DNA of 64,000 bases, from the NCBI RefSeq assembly GCF_963855985.1, contig NC_087095.1:4412001-4476000 (forward strand), in the 5' to 3' direction. Within the stretch, counting starts at the first letter, position 1; every line of letters begins with the position of its first letter. The notes under the pieces are model-generated. The model was not told where the DNA came from, made no database searches, and saw nothing but the letters and a program-made list of their open reading frames with translations. The translations under genes were made by a program, and so were the position numbers. The DNA comes from Ostrinia nubilalis. Lineage: Eukaryota > Arthropoda > Insecta > Lepidoptera > Crambidae. Below, one piece after another: positions 10,103-22,430 of the stretch.

Positions 10103-11508
10103 TATGTATATTCGCCGGTATGCGTATGCAAATATCCGAGATGGGGTTAGGAATCGGGGCCATTGCCCAAACTCGAATTCCATTACGGTCAATGTGTCGG
10201 TCGTTATGGGAACTACGCTATGTTCAGATGCTGTATGTCAACTAATGACTTTAAAACAAATGATTTGATTATGAAAATTCGCTTGAAGTGGGTCAAAATA
10301 CCTACTGGACACTGGTAAATAATCAGACATCCACTGTTAAAAAAAAAGCTCCAAGTATTAATATGTAAAAGCTTTCTACTTTACGATCGTTCTAATAACG
10401 TTCCGGTTTTGCATAAGTTTTAATCAACTGAAGAATTAAATTGTGTAAATCTTTTATCATTGAAATTAGCTGTACAATTATTTGTTCTATCAACTCGAAA
10501 GGATAGAAGAAAACTGTTACTAAGTAGTAATTAACTCTCAAATATTTTATGACGTTATTAATATTCATACATTTATGATTTCCCCGGAAAATTACCTTAA
10601 CCAGTAGCCTCAAGCTCAAAGCCTTAAGTTCTCGGAACATCCTAACTTTCAAATTAACTCAGCTCAAGTCCAGCCGAGTCGAAAGACAGCTCGAGCCGGT
10701 TAACATTCCCGCCACGACGAACGTCAAACAGTGAATGAAACGCGTTCGTTACGTTCGTTAATTCCAATTACCCACAAATTTATTCAACATCGCAAACCAA
10801 GCTAAACTCGACTGTATTCACAAAACCACAAAGCACACCCCATCCGCAAACCTAAAACAGCCTGATGAGATCAAAGTCATCATTCAAGCTGTTCACGCAC
10901 TAGATGTTATGTGTGTAGTTTACTCGGTCATAAGGCCGAGTTACATAAACGATACAGTTTTGTAAACAGAATCTAAAGTGCGGTAAACATTTTGTTCCTT
11001 TTGTAATAGAATTTTAATGGACTGCGGCGAACATGAAGGTTTTACTGGAGCACTGATTATGACTTTTACCATTTGGCTAATGGCACTTAAATGTTCTGTA
11101 AAGCCTTTTATGAGTTCGTTTACAAAGTACCCAAAGCTACAAGTAAACTTTTCCATTCGGTTTATTTTGTTACGTGTAGTCCAGTCTGAATCAAATAATA
11201 GCACAAACTAAGGACATTGTGTCCTGAATTTCAGCACACAACTCTACAACCAATTACGGTCCGCAGCCGTTAGCATTTCTTTTGTTAAGTAAATACTCGA
11301 GAAGACGTTACAGTATCCGCATTGCGTTCAATAGCCAAAACTTAGCGTCAATAAAATACTTTCCCTATTTGGATCATCTCCAAATATCTTGACCTTGTAA
11401 CACAAATGTTCGTGCTTGATGTAGAAAGGTCCCAAAAAACCAGTAAAGTTTTTTTTTCCTTGTCATATAATCGTACTTTCTGTTATGTGCGAAAAGGAAG
11501 AACAAGTC
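10103..11508. other. Intergenic stretch, nothing recognised
   Basis: No supported gene. Short open frames on both strands overlap one another and carry no recognisable motif. Confidence 0.45.
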
Positions 11509-11684
11509 ACAAAAGACTGCCGTTTCTGGAGACCTACTCAGCATAACGATTTCCTTATTTTCGACTCGTGCCGTCTTTATTGCTCATCTAGGGATGTTGT
11601 TATGAATGAGAGCAACGGATAGAGTCGAAAATCTGAAAATCGTTGTGCGTAGTAGAGCCCCGTTCCGATGTCGGTTTTGTCCTC
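11509..11684. repeat. Degenerate foldback element
   Basis: CTACTCAGCATAACGATTT ... ATTTTCGACTC on the left is mirrored by GAGTCGAAAAT ... AAATCGTTGTGCGTAGTAG on the right, with roughly 80% identity by eye over about 35 bp. Weaker similarity continues outward. It is probably an old MITE. Confidence 0.45.
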
Positions 11685-14165
11685 GTAGCCTAAGCGACGT
11701 ATGCCAAAGCCTCATTCTGCCAGAGTAATACATATAAAATGAGATTAATTTCGGCGGCACAAAAGATTTTTACTTTTCGGAACAAGAGCAACTCATTTCG
11801 CATTTCAAGTCACATTAATAATTTTTATTGTGTTCCTTCCAAAGCGGGATTTCAGCTGGGACGTAACAGTACACCTGCAGTTATTACAATAATATTTTAT
11901 TCTGTGCTCATTATTTTATTACAGTACAACGACATTCGTAGCTATTTATGTTTTTAAGTTTATCTTTATACTTGTACTTACATAGAGTCGTTGTCTTTTG
12001 AACATGGACGTAAATAGGATAATGTGAAATTGTTAAGGTTTTACGTATGTATTTCTTTGTAAGATTAATTTTAATACGATGCACATTTGAAGCCGTATTT
12101 TCCATCCCTGAAGTTTAACAATATACCTATGTCATAAATTCCACTGAATTTTTTGTCGACAAAGACGCCAATTTAAACTCATTTACCTACCGTTAAAAAA
12201 TGGCGTTGCCAAGGCAAGGCAACCGGCGACACGCGGTTAAGCCCGTAAGACAATACGTCAAAATGAGGAATGTTCCAAGTTGCCGCAAACTTCCCGGATT
12301 TTTCCCACTCTTTTATTATGACTTGTAAAAGTTAGCACGAACCGTTGTTTAACTACAAAAACAGCGGGTAATACTTCATTATTACGGCAAGACTTTGCGA
12401 TAATGGCGTTATTAATTTTTAAACCGGCCCGAATTCAAATCGTTAATGCTTGGTCAATTACCGCAAAATTGCCGTCAGGTAAAACTTTGTAGGGCATGCA
12501 CAGTATTGCACAGTCATAAAAAAATCAATAATAACACCTGTGTAACAATAACTTCGCAAGCAGAAGTCAAGTGAGCAAGTTCAAAGAGTTAACAACGCTT
12601 GTAAAGTTGTGAACGTCGACGATTGCTGATATTTACTTTCCATTAGGATCGTCTGTTCAATTTTTAAACTAAAAGAAAAACGTTTGAGCTACGACAACTT
12701 TGCATCAAAGAGCACTAGACAAAATAAAGGAGTTCAATTCATATTTGTTGCCTCACACCCTCTTTACAAAATGAAAGATGGCCGTCTTTGTAGCGCGGCA
12801 TCGTCGCGGGTTCTTTTAAACTTCTCACAAGGCGTCATTATCCGAGTATCAGGGCGCTATGCATTTTTCCCAAGATATTCCTTGTGAATAAATGAATAAT
12901 TCCGCATACTAACATAGTGATGTTGCGTAGGTAAGTCTTTGTTTTCTAGATTTAGGCAACGCTATCGATAAAAAGAAAATTTTGTAATGGGCGGGATGAA
13001 CCAATAGTTGGTAATGGCAAACATTGACAAAGCTAGCTTTAGCAAGGCGCTTTTCCCATGGATGAACGCTAATGTTAAAGGATTTACGAATTACTTAATC
13101 ATGGATAGGTATGTGAATTGTTATCAATGCAAATCTATGTTGAATTGTTGATGACGATTATTTATGATTAGATTAGAATACCTAGCTACATATTAACTGT
13201 ACACTAATAACCACATTTTGCTTCCGATATCAAGCTGAATATCGATACCGGTAATTCCATCGACAGATCGGCGTCACTGAATATATCAAATTGCTAATGT
13301 TACCACCGGTGCCGAATCACTATCTGCTCGCGCATTCGTTACCATAGTAATACATCGCATAAATATTTGATGGAAACAATATAGGTATTCGGTACTACCT
13401 GCTAAGTAATTAGAAACACTTGGGGATGATGAGCTTTCCATAGATATTGATTTGCAATCAATAAAACATTTAAGTATTAACTTATTTGAGAACTTTGAGA
13501 AGTTTTGACAATCGGGATGGCTTGTTTTCAGCTTCAGTAAGTTATGAGTATCTCTAAAATATAACAATAAAAATAAATCGAAATCCATTTGGTATATTAA
13601 AATTGAATTATAGTTATTAAAAGAAATAAACTATGTAATATGCAAAAAAAATAGGGGAAATGAGTGTACATTTCCTTAACTTAAAAATAAATGGACTAGG
13701 AAATCGTTTAAACAATTGATATGACCTACGAAGTAGTTATGTATTTCTTATATAACATTAAATCTTTTACGAAAGCACTTTTAGCTAGAGGATATTTTTT
13801 CTTTGTTTTTCTTTCTCGCGGTTGGAACGATTTGTTTACTTTATTAGGTTTACCTGAGTTTTATTCGTCGTGTACGCCGTTTCCCGATATTCCCAACAAA
13901 GTAGCGCTTAAGTGTTTTCGTATCGTAAAAAGCATGTGTCAATTTCGTAAAGTCGTTACTCACAGTTTGATTTCGAGGTGCTCGTAAATGTTGCGGTGGA
14001 AATTTCCTGGTATCACGTACATAATATTAGGGTATATTACATACTGGGTGCCAATTGAGGGTAGGTGAATGTCCAGGATTTTTGCCACCAGGAGAGTGCA
14101 CTGTGGGCTGTGTGTGAGTTTACATCTAACGTCCTCACTAGTGAGAGTTAAAAAAATATATATAA
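11685..14165. other. Intergenic stretch, nothing recognised
   Basis: Long AT-rich region with short open frames lacking motifs. No repeat family could be assigned. Confidence 0.45.
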
Positions 14166-14356
14166 ATAGCTTTTGCCCGCGGCTTCACCCGCGTGAAATT
14201 TAGTTTGTCACAGATCGTCATAAATTATAGCCTATATGTTATTCAGGGTTATAAACAATAATACTGTAAAGTTACATCAAAATCCGTTCAGTAGTTTTTG
14301 CGTGAAAGAGCAACAAACATCCAGACATCCAAACTTTCGCATTTATAATATTAGTA
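14166..14356 (-). mobile_element. Helitron-like non-autonomous repeat
   Basis: Read on the minus strand, it starts at TACTAATATTATAAATGCG-like sequence and ends in a GC-rich hairpin (CGCGGGTGAAGCCGCGGGC) followed by AAAGCTAT. It closely matches 41,585-41,770. Lepidopteran genomes contain many such elements with a 3' hairpin and CTAG-T end, usually attributed to Helitron-like transposition. Confidence 0.6.
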
Positions 14357-15584
14357 AGAAGTAAGATTTTATTTAGTTCTTGAACGTTTTCGCTAGTGGC
14401 GCTGTACAATCCGTCATACATTTAATATATTTTTGTACGTTTTTGTACGTTTGATGTAAACACAAACTAGGACCTCTGGTTCAGTGACGGAGATAGAGGA
14501 ATTTCAAATCAAAAGTTTATGAAAAACTTGTGATTAACGGTTAAGTAGAAACATGAGTGAATTTTTAAGCGTTTGGTTTCATTTACTCGTGCTTGTTCAA
14601 AACCCCAGTCAAAAAGCTCTCTCTGGTGTTTTTTGCAACAAAAAGTGACGTTTAACACATAAATGAAGTTTATTTTGTAGAAAAAAAACAACGATTTGAG
14701 AACTTCCTTTTTGAAGTCGGTTAAAAAATAGAATACAAGTATTATCTTCCTATCTACCCCAGTTGGGATCGAGAGTAGGGGTTTTGTAAGGTTACCTACG
14801 CTGATCATGAAACGCCAGTTCGCGTTCGGTTATTTATTTATTATCGGTGGGCAGACGCACCTGCGCCCGAAGCGATGGAAAATATTTAACATCTAAAGCT
14901 TTTACAGAATGGAATTTTGTAGAAACACTGATAGGTGAAAAAAAAGCGATCTATTAGGGAGTTAACACTAGTAATTCATAATTCCAAGTCACATAATAGG
15001 TATTTCTTTAGTTTTCAATTTGCTCTAAAATTACTGTTTAACTAGGTACCTTTTTCCACCACAACATGATTGTATACTAACGATCAGGGTTGAAGTGTGA
15101 TAGAAAGAAAACTAGAACTGTGGGATTTCCAATATTTTTAAGTATTTAGGTACATTACGATTGCAGTTACAGCAGGCTTTTCACCGATTTTCATTTCATC
15201 CGCATAATGATCCTTTAATTCAAGTACCTGCAACAAAAAAATAATAGTTACATTTGATGGCTGCGCATAAATCGCATTTAAATAAAACCGAATAAAACAT
15301 TTTAAGTAACAAATCTATAAACAATTTATCGTAACCCTGAAAGTTTGTGAGTTTGTGACTGTTTTACACAAAAACGATTGAACGAACTTTGATTACAATA
15401 ATACTACCTGCATCAGAATAGCACAATGTATCGAAAGTTGCGAGCAGATACCTTAACATATTGCTGCAAATGTTGCAATCCGAAGCACAAACCACGCTTT
15501 CAGTTATTTATCGTATCTGGGAGTGCAATGGAAAATGTTTCCCAACTCACGCCTACTTTCAGACGCGCAAACTGCGATAGTAAA
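14357..15584. other. Intergenic stretch, nothing recognised
   Basis: AT-rich. No motif-bearing frame or paired termini were seen. Confidence 0.45.
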
Positions 15585-15592
15585 CATTGCAG

Positions 15593-15989
15593 CAGGGCTT
15601 CCCAAACTTTTTTTTACTGTAACCCCCTTGGGATTTGCCATTTGTTTGCAACGTACCTACTTATTAGAAAGTTATGAATGAAAATAATAAAGAGATATTT
15701 ATTTCACTTTGTTCACAAACAAATAGTTCGACAACCCAGGACAACCCCACTGTCTTGGCGCCGCAGAACGAAGAGTGCCGAGCCAACCCCAAATACTTAA
15801 TGGGAAAGTGCTAGGGCAAAGAAGAAGAAGATTTATTTTGCTTTGTTAAATGGAGACTAATGAGAAGAACTTGCTTCGAAATAGCCACTCTCGTCTTTAC
15901 AACTACTTAATTTTTTACCGCCTCACAAAACCCTTGGGATAGTGCCGCGAGGCCCCAGGGCTTCGAAAGACATAGTTTGGGAACCCCTG
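15593..15989. mobile_element. hAT-type MITE with 8 bp target duplication
   Basis: The ends CAGGGCTTCCCAAACT and (reverse complement) CAGGGGTTCCCAAACT fit hAT termini. The flanks CATTGCAG (15585-15592) and CATTTCAG (15990-15997) are an 8 bp duplication with one substitution. No transposase coding remains. The interior includes a run (about 15,740-15,835) ending in GAAGAAGAAGA that may be a fragment of a LINE tail. Confidence 0.75.
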
Positions 15990-15997
15990 CATTTCAG

Positions 15998-16841
15998 TAT
16001 CGGAGTTTTCCGAACACCTATTGGGCGCTATAATGCCTCTGAAATACGCTCAAAATTTATATTACGCCTACTGCGCGCACAAATCCTGCCGTGGCTTTAA
16101 AACATAATTTCCGAGCGAGTTTTGTTGGTTTTGGGAGATACTCTATTATGGGTTGGGATTAGCTGTACGAAAATAGATTGGAGGTATACCTACATAAACT
16201 CTTCGCTAAAGTGCTGAAGTATGACGTTAGTAAAGGTTACTTATATTAAGTATGTAGAATAATTACACAGTTTCATATACCTACTCAATGTGCTAAGTCC
16301 ATAAAAAAATGTGCTAAAGACCTCATATTGGGTTATATGTATTTGTATGGCTCTATTACGTCATGTATGTACTCGTATGTGGGTCACCTATTGGTAAATA
16401 ATCAATACCGCCCACGGACATCTGCAAAATGAGATGATTCCTTTGCTTTCCTTTTTTAATTAAGTCGTACGCTCGCTAAGCTTTTTGCAGCTGGCATCGA
16501 GAAAACCTAGATACCACGCCAATGAAATGCAAATGATTAATGTAAGTACCGTAATTGTGTTTGAATGCAAATGGCGGCCGACTCCGGAGACGTGTTAGTA
16601 TCGAATCAAAGGGCCATTGTAGGGTAATCACTCAGGGCGGAGATCAGGACAATGGGCCGCGTGGGCCAATGATCTCAGATGAATAATGTCCTCACGGAGG
16701 AATAATTTATGCCCCAATCGGCCTGAGAGCATCCGGGATGTTTAATTTCGTTAGCCCGAGAAAAATACAGTAACCCTACTTCATTCTTCATCTAGGGTAC
16801 GAGACTAACGAAGTTTTGTATGTTTCAGCCCACGCGAAATA
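15998..16841. other. Intergenic stretch with a GC-balanced block
   Basis: No gene. Positions about 16,560-16,745 are GC-balanced and motif-dense (GGGCCATTGT, ACAATGGGCC, GGGCCAATGA), unlike the AT-rich surroundings, and could be conserved regulatory DNA. Confidence 0.4.
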
Positions 16842-18137
16842 CTAGGGCACTATTTAAGTTGTGAGCCTCGACATCATAACGTGTTGTTAGACGACATCTG
16901 ATACTTTGAATGAAAAGTTTGTGATTTTTGACTATAACCTTGTTCAAAACTTTTTGTCATTTGAGCACGTTTTCCATTATTAACATTGAATTGAAAAATG
17001 TCTTGACCACAAAAACGTCGAATTGACTTGCGGAAATCTTCGCGCGAAAATTTATTATGACTTTTGACGTGGTTAATCAATACAAAACTGAAGCGGTCAG
17101 CTAAATTTCACTTTTGGTGATAAAGATCTATCCTTTACCATTGTAAAACGCTAGTTTAAGAAGTATAATATTGTATGTCATTGGCTCATCAGTGAATTTT
17201 GCGAAAGTCGTCCAAAATGACTAATTGTGGCGGAAAACATTGATGTTGTCAGAAAAATGGAAGAGAAATCTCATCATGTGATATATCGTAGGATTGAGAT
17301 AATCCTAGGCATTAATTCCACCAGCAGTAATAAAATATTGTATTTGACCATATTATGGTTAATACGTTTTTTTCTCGCTGGATGTCACAAAATTTTTCAA
17401 ACGCTCAATAGGACGCTTGTGTCGTTTAGTCCTTGGAAATGTTTGATAAATAAGTTTAAAAAGCTTTAAGAGCCGTTTTTAAAATTGTGACAGTTGACGA
17501 ATTAAGGATCTATGCATAATGATCTTGAAAATAAACAGCTATCGACTATGGAGGTGTTTTAAGATGAACCAATTCCAACAAAAGTCCCATGCGCTCGGAA
17601 CACTTTGACACTTACGGTCGCCTATTTTTCCGAAATATCCGATTATGTGACAGAAACGTCACTAGAGAAATTTAGAATGGTTAATTCTTAATAGTAAACA
17701 GCCACTTTTTTCCCAAAAGTCTTCAGTTTAATAAGGGAAACTGACCAGCTTAGTCAAATTGCCATTCGTGACGAAAATGTGAGCTTTTACACGTCTCGTC
17801 AAACAACTGACTATTTGAACACTCAAAATATGAAATAAACAGGTCCAACGCTACAAAATTCTTGCTTGGAATCTAAACACTTCTTTTGGTACCCATATAT
17901 TAAAATTAAATGCGTGAACAGCGATTTATGTAGCCAGAAGCAACAGACGGTGCGGTCAAAAACCATGCTTTAGAGGTGCCTCAAGCTGAGTGGAAAAAAT
18001 GCTATGAAAAGTATTTCGGACACATTAAAAAGTACATAAATCATGAAAGACAATACCAATAAACGCAATCAATACCATTTTAATAATAAACTACTTTGTT
18101 TTCATAGTTAGGCTCACAACTTAAATAGTGTCCCACG
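16842..18137 (+). mobile_element. Decayed mariner element
   Basis: TIRs of about 27 bp (CACTATTTAAGTTGTGAGCC on the left, its complement GGCTCACAACTTAAATAGTG on the right) are flanked by TA on each side, and the 1,296 bp length is typical of mariner. The plus strand keeps eroded transposase pieces. Near 17,230-17,340 there is AENIDVVRKMEEK and YRRIEIILGINSTSSNKIL, matching the helix-turn-helix linker region. Later come a TSRQTTDYLNTQN-like piece near 17,800 and a PQAEWKK-like piece near 17,980. Many stops and frameshifts separate them, so the copy is inactive and old. Confidence 0.8.
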
Positions 18138-19080
18138 TATTAGATGAAAGTAAAGAAGCACTGCCCATAAAGTCCCTTACTTCCACGAAGGTTTATTGGT
18201 TTGAATTGTGTTATTTGCTCATTGCAAATCACACGATAAAAGAAGAATAAATTAGAACACGATTAAATATGGCATAAAGTAAGAGCGGATGTTAGAAGAC
18301 GTAAACCAGAATCTTTCCTACAACAGTCAGATGAAAGAAGAAGTGCCGTACTAGGAACACAACACCAAACCCTTGGGACCGGCGCTTCTTTACCTTCCCA
18401 CTTTGGTGTGGGCTACCACCCACCTAAGATGGATTGTCATCACTTAGCGTGACGTGTGCACATTTCTTTTAAAGTAGGTGCTGCGAGACTCGATAATATG
18501 TAAGGTGTTGACAGGGAGTAGGTTGCACTTATTTTGGGAAGGTTGGATTTATATCTACCTCATTAATATTACTAACTATCTTTTGTGTCACCTCTAAACT
18601 AGGGTCATGCCATCTGGTCCCGTTCACCTTATTTACGTCCAAACGATACGATGGATTCTGCCAAACAGTGGAAACTGCCTGATTTCTAATTAATATTCTC
18701 TCATGAATATGTAAATATTGTTCATGATATTTTTCTTGTAAAACTTTTGAAATATTATTCGCCCTCCACATTTATTAATCTACGATCGATCACCTGTCAA
18801 TCAAGCCTGAATCTACGCAACAGATCTCATAAAAACTGTTACTGATCGTTCAGTTTTAAGGGACAACGCAAACCGCTTCACAGAGCTGAGACGTAATTGA
18901 TTTATAACCATCAAGTGCTAATATTATATTTATTGAAAGTTTCAGCACCAGACAAAGCTTTCTAATTTGACTCTCAAAAGTCATAAAATGATGGTCAAAA
19001 AATTCGTTACTTTTTATGTGAATTTGATTACGAAAGTTTTGTCAACATATAAAGATGTAATGGCATTATTTGCACTGTTA
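18138..19080. other. Intergenic stretch with one unrecognised minus-strand frame
   Basis: A minus-strand ATG frame of 80 codons (18,529-18,771) has a fairly protein-like composition but no motif I recognise. Nothing else stands out. Confidence 0.35.
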
Positions 19081-19195
19081 GGCTGAGTTGCACCTTCTTA
19101 CTTTAACTTTTACAAACGTCAAAACTCTGTCAAACTCCATACAAAAAGCACCGGTTATCGTTATTGTTACGGCTAAACGGTGGTGCAACTCAGTC
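19081..19195. mobile_element. 115 bp MITE with TTA target duplication
   Basis: TIRs GGCTGAGTTGCACC (19,081-19,094) and GGTGCAACTCAGTC (19,182-19,195) are flanked by TTA on both sides, as for PIF/Harbinger-type elements. The internal motif GTCAAACTCCATACAAA recurs in the copy at 25,501. Confidence 0.7.
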
Positions 19196-20361
19196 TTATG
19201 TTTCATCGCTGTTCAGCGAGCTCTATAGAGAGATCTAGCCCACAGAGCCAACATGGGAACACATAAAGATCGGTGTTAGCTCAGTTCTCGTTCTTAGTAG
19301 GCCATTATAATTCTTTTATCGTCTGTCGCAGGCCTTATGCGTTGACGTTGCGTTTAACGCTTTATTGGAAATGTGCGAGGCGTCGGCGGTGACGTAGACA
19401 AATGTTTAAACGACTTTAAATTACAACTACACGAGCGAATTCGAATACGCATCGATAGTGCAAATATTTAAAAGTTCACATGTACACATTATTACACAAT
19501 AAATATACCAGTTGGATAAAAAAACCATCAGTGTTCGCGGCCTTCGAAAGAAAGTAGAGTCGGAATTTGAATTTTATGGATCAAATATTCAGTGTTTATT
19601 AGGTTTAAGAACGGAATATTACGGACTATATTCTCTGGGCGTTGTCTCCATTTACATTTCGCCAATTTTGGATTGACTTATTGGTTTATCTCAAGGATTA
19701 GCCTCGTGAATCTTGTTGGCGCTACGCTAAAAACGTCGTGAAGAATTTGAACGACTTTTTTTAACTTAAGCTCTTTTTCGTAAGGGCATACAGTTATTTA
19801 AAGCTTCAGTTCGTTCAACAAAAGTTTTTATTAAATAGTATCGTAATTTTTCAAACAGTCACTCGTCCAATATCAACTTACACGAATTATATGGATCTTT
19901 AAATAAGTAACTTTCATGGTGTACCTATCTTATAAAGCCTTCTAGCTACAGTGCAGCGAGTTCTCTTAACGAATTATTGCAAATAAGCCTTAAGTAACAT
20001 AACATTCTGTTTAATGAACTAGCAAAGAAGGTAGTAGAAAAGGTAAGTTAAAACAGAAATTACAATGACATAAAATTCCCTTTAAGAGCCCTATAAATTC
20101 ATTCCGTTAAGAATAATAAACTTGGCGTTTCTTCAGCACATGTTTGCGACGTAAATTAATCGCGTTATATGGATGAAAATAACTCTTTACGAGCTTTTGT
20201 TACATGATTAACACGTGTGGCAGTAGGTTCGCTGCGCAAAGGTTCGTATGAAATCGTAAATTGATTTTATTTGATTTCTTAGGAGATTGAGAGTTTACGT
20301 GACACATATGCACGCCCTACGCACGTGCCCGTCACCACGACGGGTTACATCATTATCATCA
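19196..20361. other. Intergenic stretch, nothing recognised
   Basis: No supported gene or repeat. Confidence 0.45.
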
Positions 20362-21136
20362 TTACACAGTATAAAACAAAGTCTCTTTTCGCTGTCTGTC
20401 CCTATGTATGCTTATATCTTTAAAACTACGCAATAAAAACATAAAATATGTATAAAATGATTTTGAAGTGTTTTTTAGGGTTCCGTACCTCAAAAGGAAA
20501 AAACGGAACCCTTATAGGATCACTTTGTTGTCCGTCTGTCCGTCCGTCTGTCAAGACCCTTTTTCTCAAGAACGCGTGGAGGTATGAAGCTGAAATTTAT
20601 ATCAATTACTCAGGTCTACTGTACCTTGAAGCTGTGAAAAAATCAAACTTCTAAGCCAACGCAATCAAAAGATACAGCCGTTTATGCCGCAAATTTTCGA
20701 CACTTGCAAGGGAATCAAAACCTACAGGGTGCTTCCCGTGAACTCAGAATCTTGAAATTTGGTACGAAGCAACGTCTTATAGCATAGATAAAGGAAAAAT
20801 TACGAAAACCTTAAATTTTTAGTTACATTACAATATATTTTTTAATAAATATAAACTTATTACTTTTTTCCTCATGAACGCGTAGAGCTATCAAGTTGAA
20901 ATTCATATCAAATACTTAGATCTAATTGCCTTTAACCCGTGAAAAAAAAAACATAGTTATGACTCGATTGTCGTAATGAACGAACTTTGTAAACCTTGCA
21001 GGTTTGTACGGAACCCTCGGTGCGCGAGTCCGACTCGCACTTGGCCGGTTTTTTTTTATTAAATAGAGGATTCAAGGGGAAGGTTTTAAGAAAGTTTATT
21101 AAATTGTACCTGTGCGAAACAGGGGCGGGTCGCTAG
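20362..21136 (+). mobile_element. Helitron-like (Lep1-type) repeat, interrupted
   Basis: The left part (AGTATAAAACAAAGTC ... GCTGTCTGTCCCTATGTATG) and the right part (GATTCAAGGGGAAGGTTTT ... GCGAAACAGGGGCGGGTCGCTAG followed by T) are the two halves of the repeat seen intact at 52,214-52,389. They are separated by an inserted repeat of about 600 bp. The GC-rich 3' hairpin and CTAG-T end fit Helitron-like elements. Confidence 0.65.
20472..21055 (+). repeat. Lepidopteran interspersed repeat (AGGGTTCCGTA type)
   Basis: It begins with TTTTTAGGGTTCCGTACC and ends with GGTACGGAACCC-like sequence, then the perfect hairpin GCGAGTCCGACTCGC and CACTTGGCCGG plus a T run. I recognise this as a very common moth and butterfly repeat. 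It sits inside the Helitron-like element and carries no coding frame of note. Confidence 0.65.
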
Positions 21137-21139
21137 TAA

Positions 21140-21488
21140 GGGGCCATCCATAAAGTACGTCACACGAATTTCATGATTTTTTGAGCCCCCCTCCGTCCTT
21201 GTCACAGGTGGTCACATTTCTGAGACCCCCCCCTCCCTAGTGTGACGTCACATGTTTTGCAATTTCACATCGAAAAATTATTAAATTAACAGCAGTTCCG
21301 AAATTAGTTTTATTTCCATTTAAATTAAGTACTTTGTTTTATGAAATCAACATTATATCGAATATTTGAAACAATTGAAATGTGATGTCACGAAACTTAG
21401 GACCCCTCCCACCCCTTGTCACACCATGTCACACTTTGTCGACCCCCTCCCCCCCTCTTTACGTGTGACGTACTTTATGGATGACCCC
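21140..21488. mobile_element. Harbinger-type MITE with TAA target duplication
   Basis: Long TIRs, GGGGCCATCCATAAAGTACG and (reverse complement of the right end) GGGGTCATCCATAAAGTACG, continue into GTCACAC. TAA flanks both ends (21,137-21,139 and 21,489-21,491). It is 349 bp and non-coding. It begins a single base after the CTAG end of the Helitron-like repeat. Confidence 0.8.
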
Positions 21489-21491
21489 TAA

Positions 21492-22189
21492 GTAACATAA
21501 CGCATGATGTATGCATGTGACTTGTCACGCACTTTACTTTGAAATCCATTGTAGAGCCTGTTAATACGTCCATAAATAGAATTTCAACTACTATGCTTAA
21601 AAACAATATCAGAGCCTCTAGAAATTTCTCAAGTGCCTATGTAAGGTGATTCTACTCTGTCTACATTTATTAGTTCCCAAGTGACAAAACGTCTTGACTC
21701 ATTAAAATTTACGGGACATTTGATATCAATGACACTCCGAAGATAAACAGCGGGATAAAGCCTATGAAGAAGTGTTTTCTTTCATGGCAATATACTTACA
21801 GGGTGGATTATTTATAGTGCTCCTAGTACATGTTGTCTTAATACTATTTTTCAAATATTTATTGAAAACAAAATAGAATTAAATTGGAAAAATAAAACCG
21901 TAAAGCTGATAACTTTTAAATATGGAAAAGAGAGGTCAAAATGAAGACTGCGGGCAAGTGACTCGCAAAAAATGCAAAGCATAATGTGTATTTGTATTTA
22001 CTGACGGTGCCTAAAATACTTAATTGTAAACCGTCCGCAGAGAAAAGGGTCCGCCGTAAAAGTATCATAATAACAATTTATTCAAATAATAAAAGATGGT
22101 TATCTGTAAAAAGTAAACACATTTTGGGCTTAATGAGCATAATTTAATTTTGGACCATTCATTAACCGCGCATTACTGAAATGTGAAGG
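21492..22189. other. Intergenic stretch
   Basis: AT-rich. A lone ACAGGGTGGAT near 21,799 resembles the end of a TA-type MITE, but no partner end was found. Confidence 0.4.
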
Positions 22190-22430
22190 CAAAAACGAAT
22201 TTTGTTTGAGTCTGAAAACTGAAAAGCTGCTTGACTTGGTTTGCTCTCTTGTCTACTACACCCCTGTTGAGGGTTTGAATCCCAAGAGAGACAAAATGCG
22301 AATATAATATAAGAGCTGACAAAAAGGTGACTGACTTTCTTCCGCCACTTCTTTTCATCACCAGCCCATAATGTTATCCCGAAGTGGTGGTAGGGCAAGC
22401 TATTTGGGACGTGTTTATGTTCCAGACTCG
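22190..22430. repeat. Possible SINE-like repeat
   Basis: GGGTTTGAATCCC (near 22,270) fits a pol III B box. It is followed by CCGCCACTTCTTTTCATCACC and CCCGAAGTGGTGGTAGGGC, an inverted-repeat-bearing segment that I associate with lepidopteran interspersed repeats. The A box and boundaries are not clear. Confidence 0.3.

Noticed and set aside
13721..13987. 88-codon plus-strand ATG frame
   Set aside because: Phe/Tyr/Leu-rich as expected from AT-rich DNA; no motif.
18529..18771. 80-codon minus-strand frame as a host exon
   Set aside because: Composition is plausible, but no motif, splice context or homologue is recognisable from the sequence alone.
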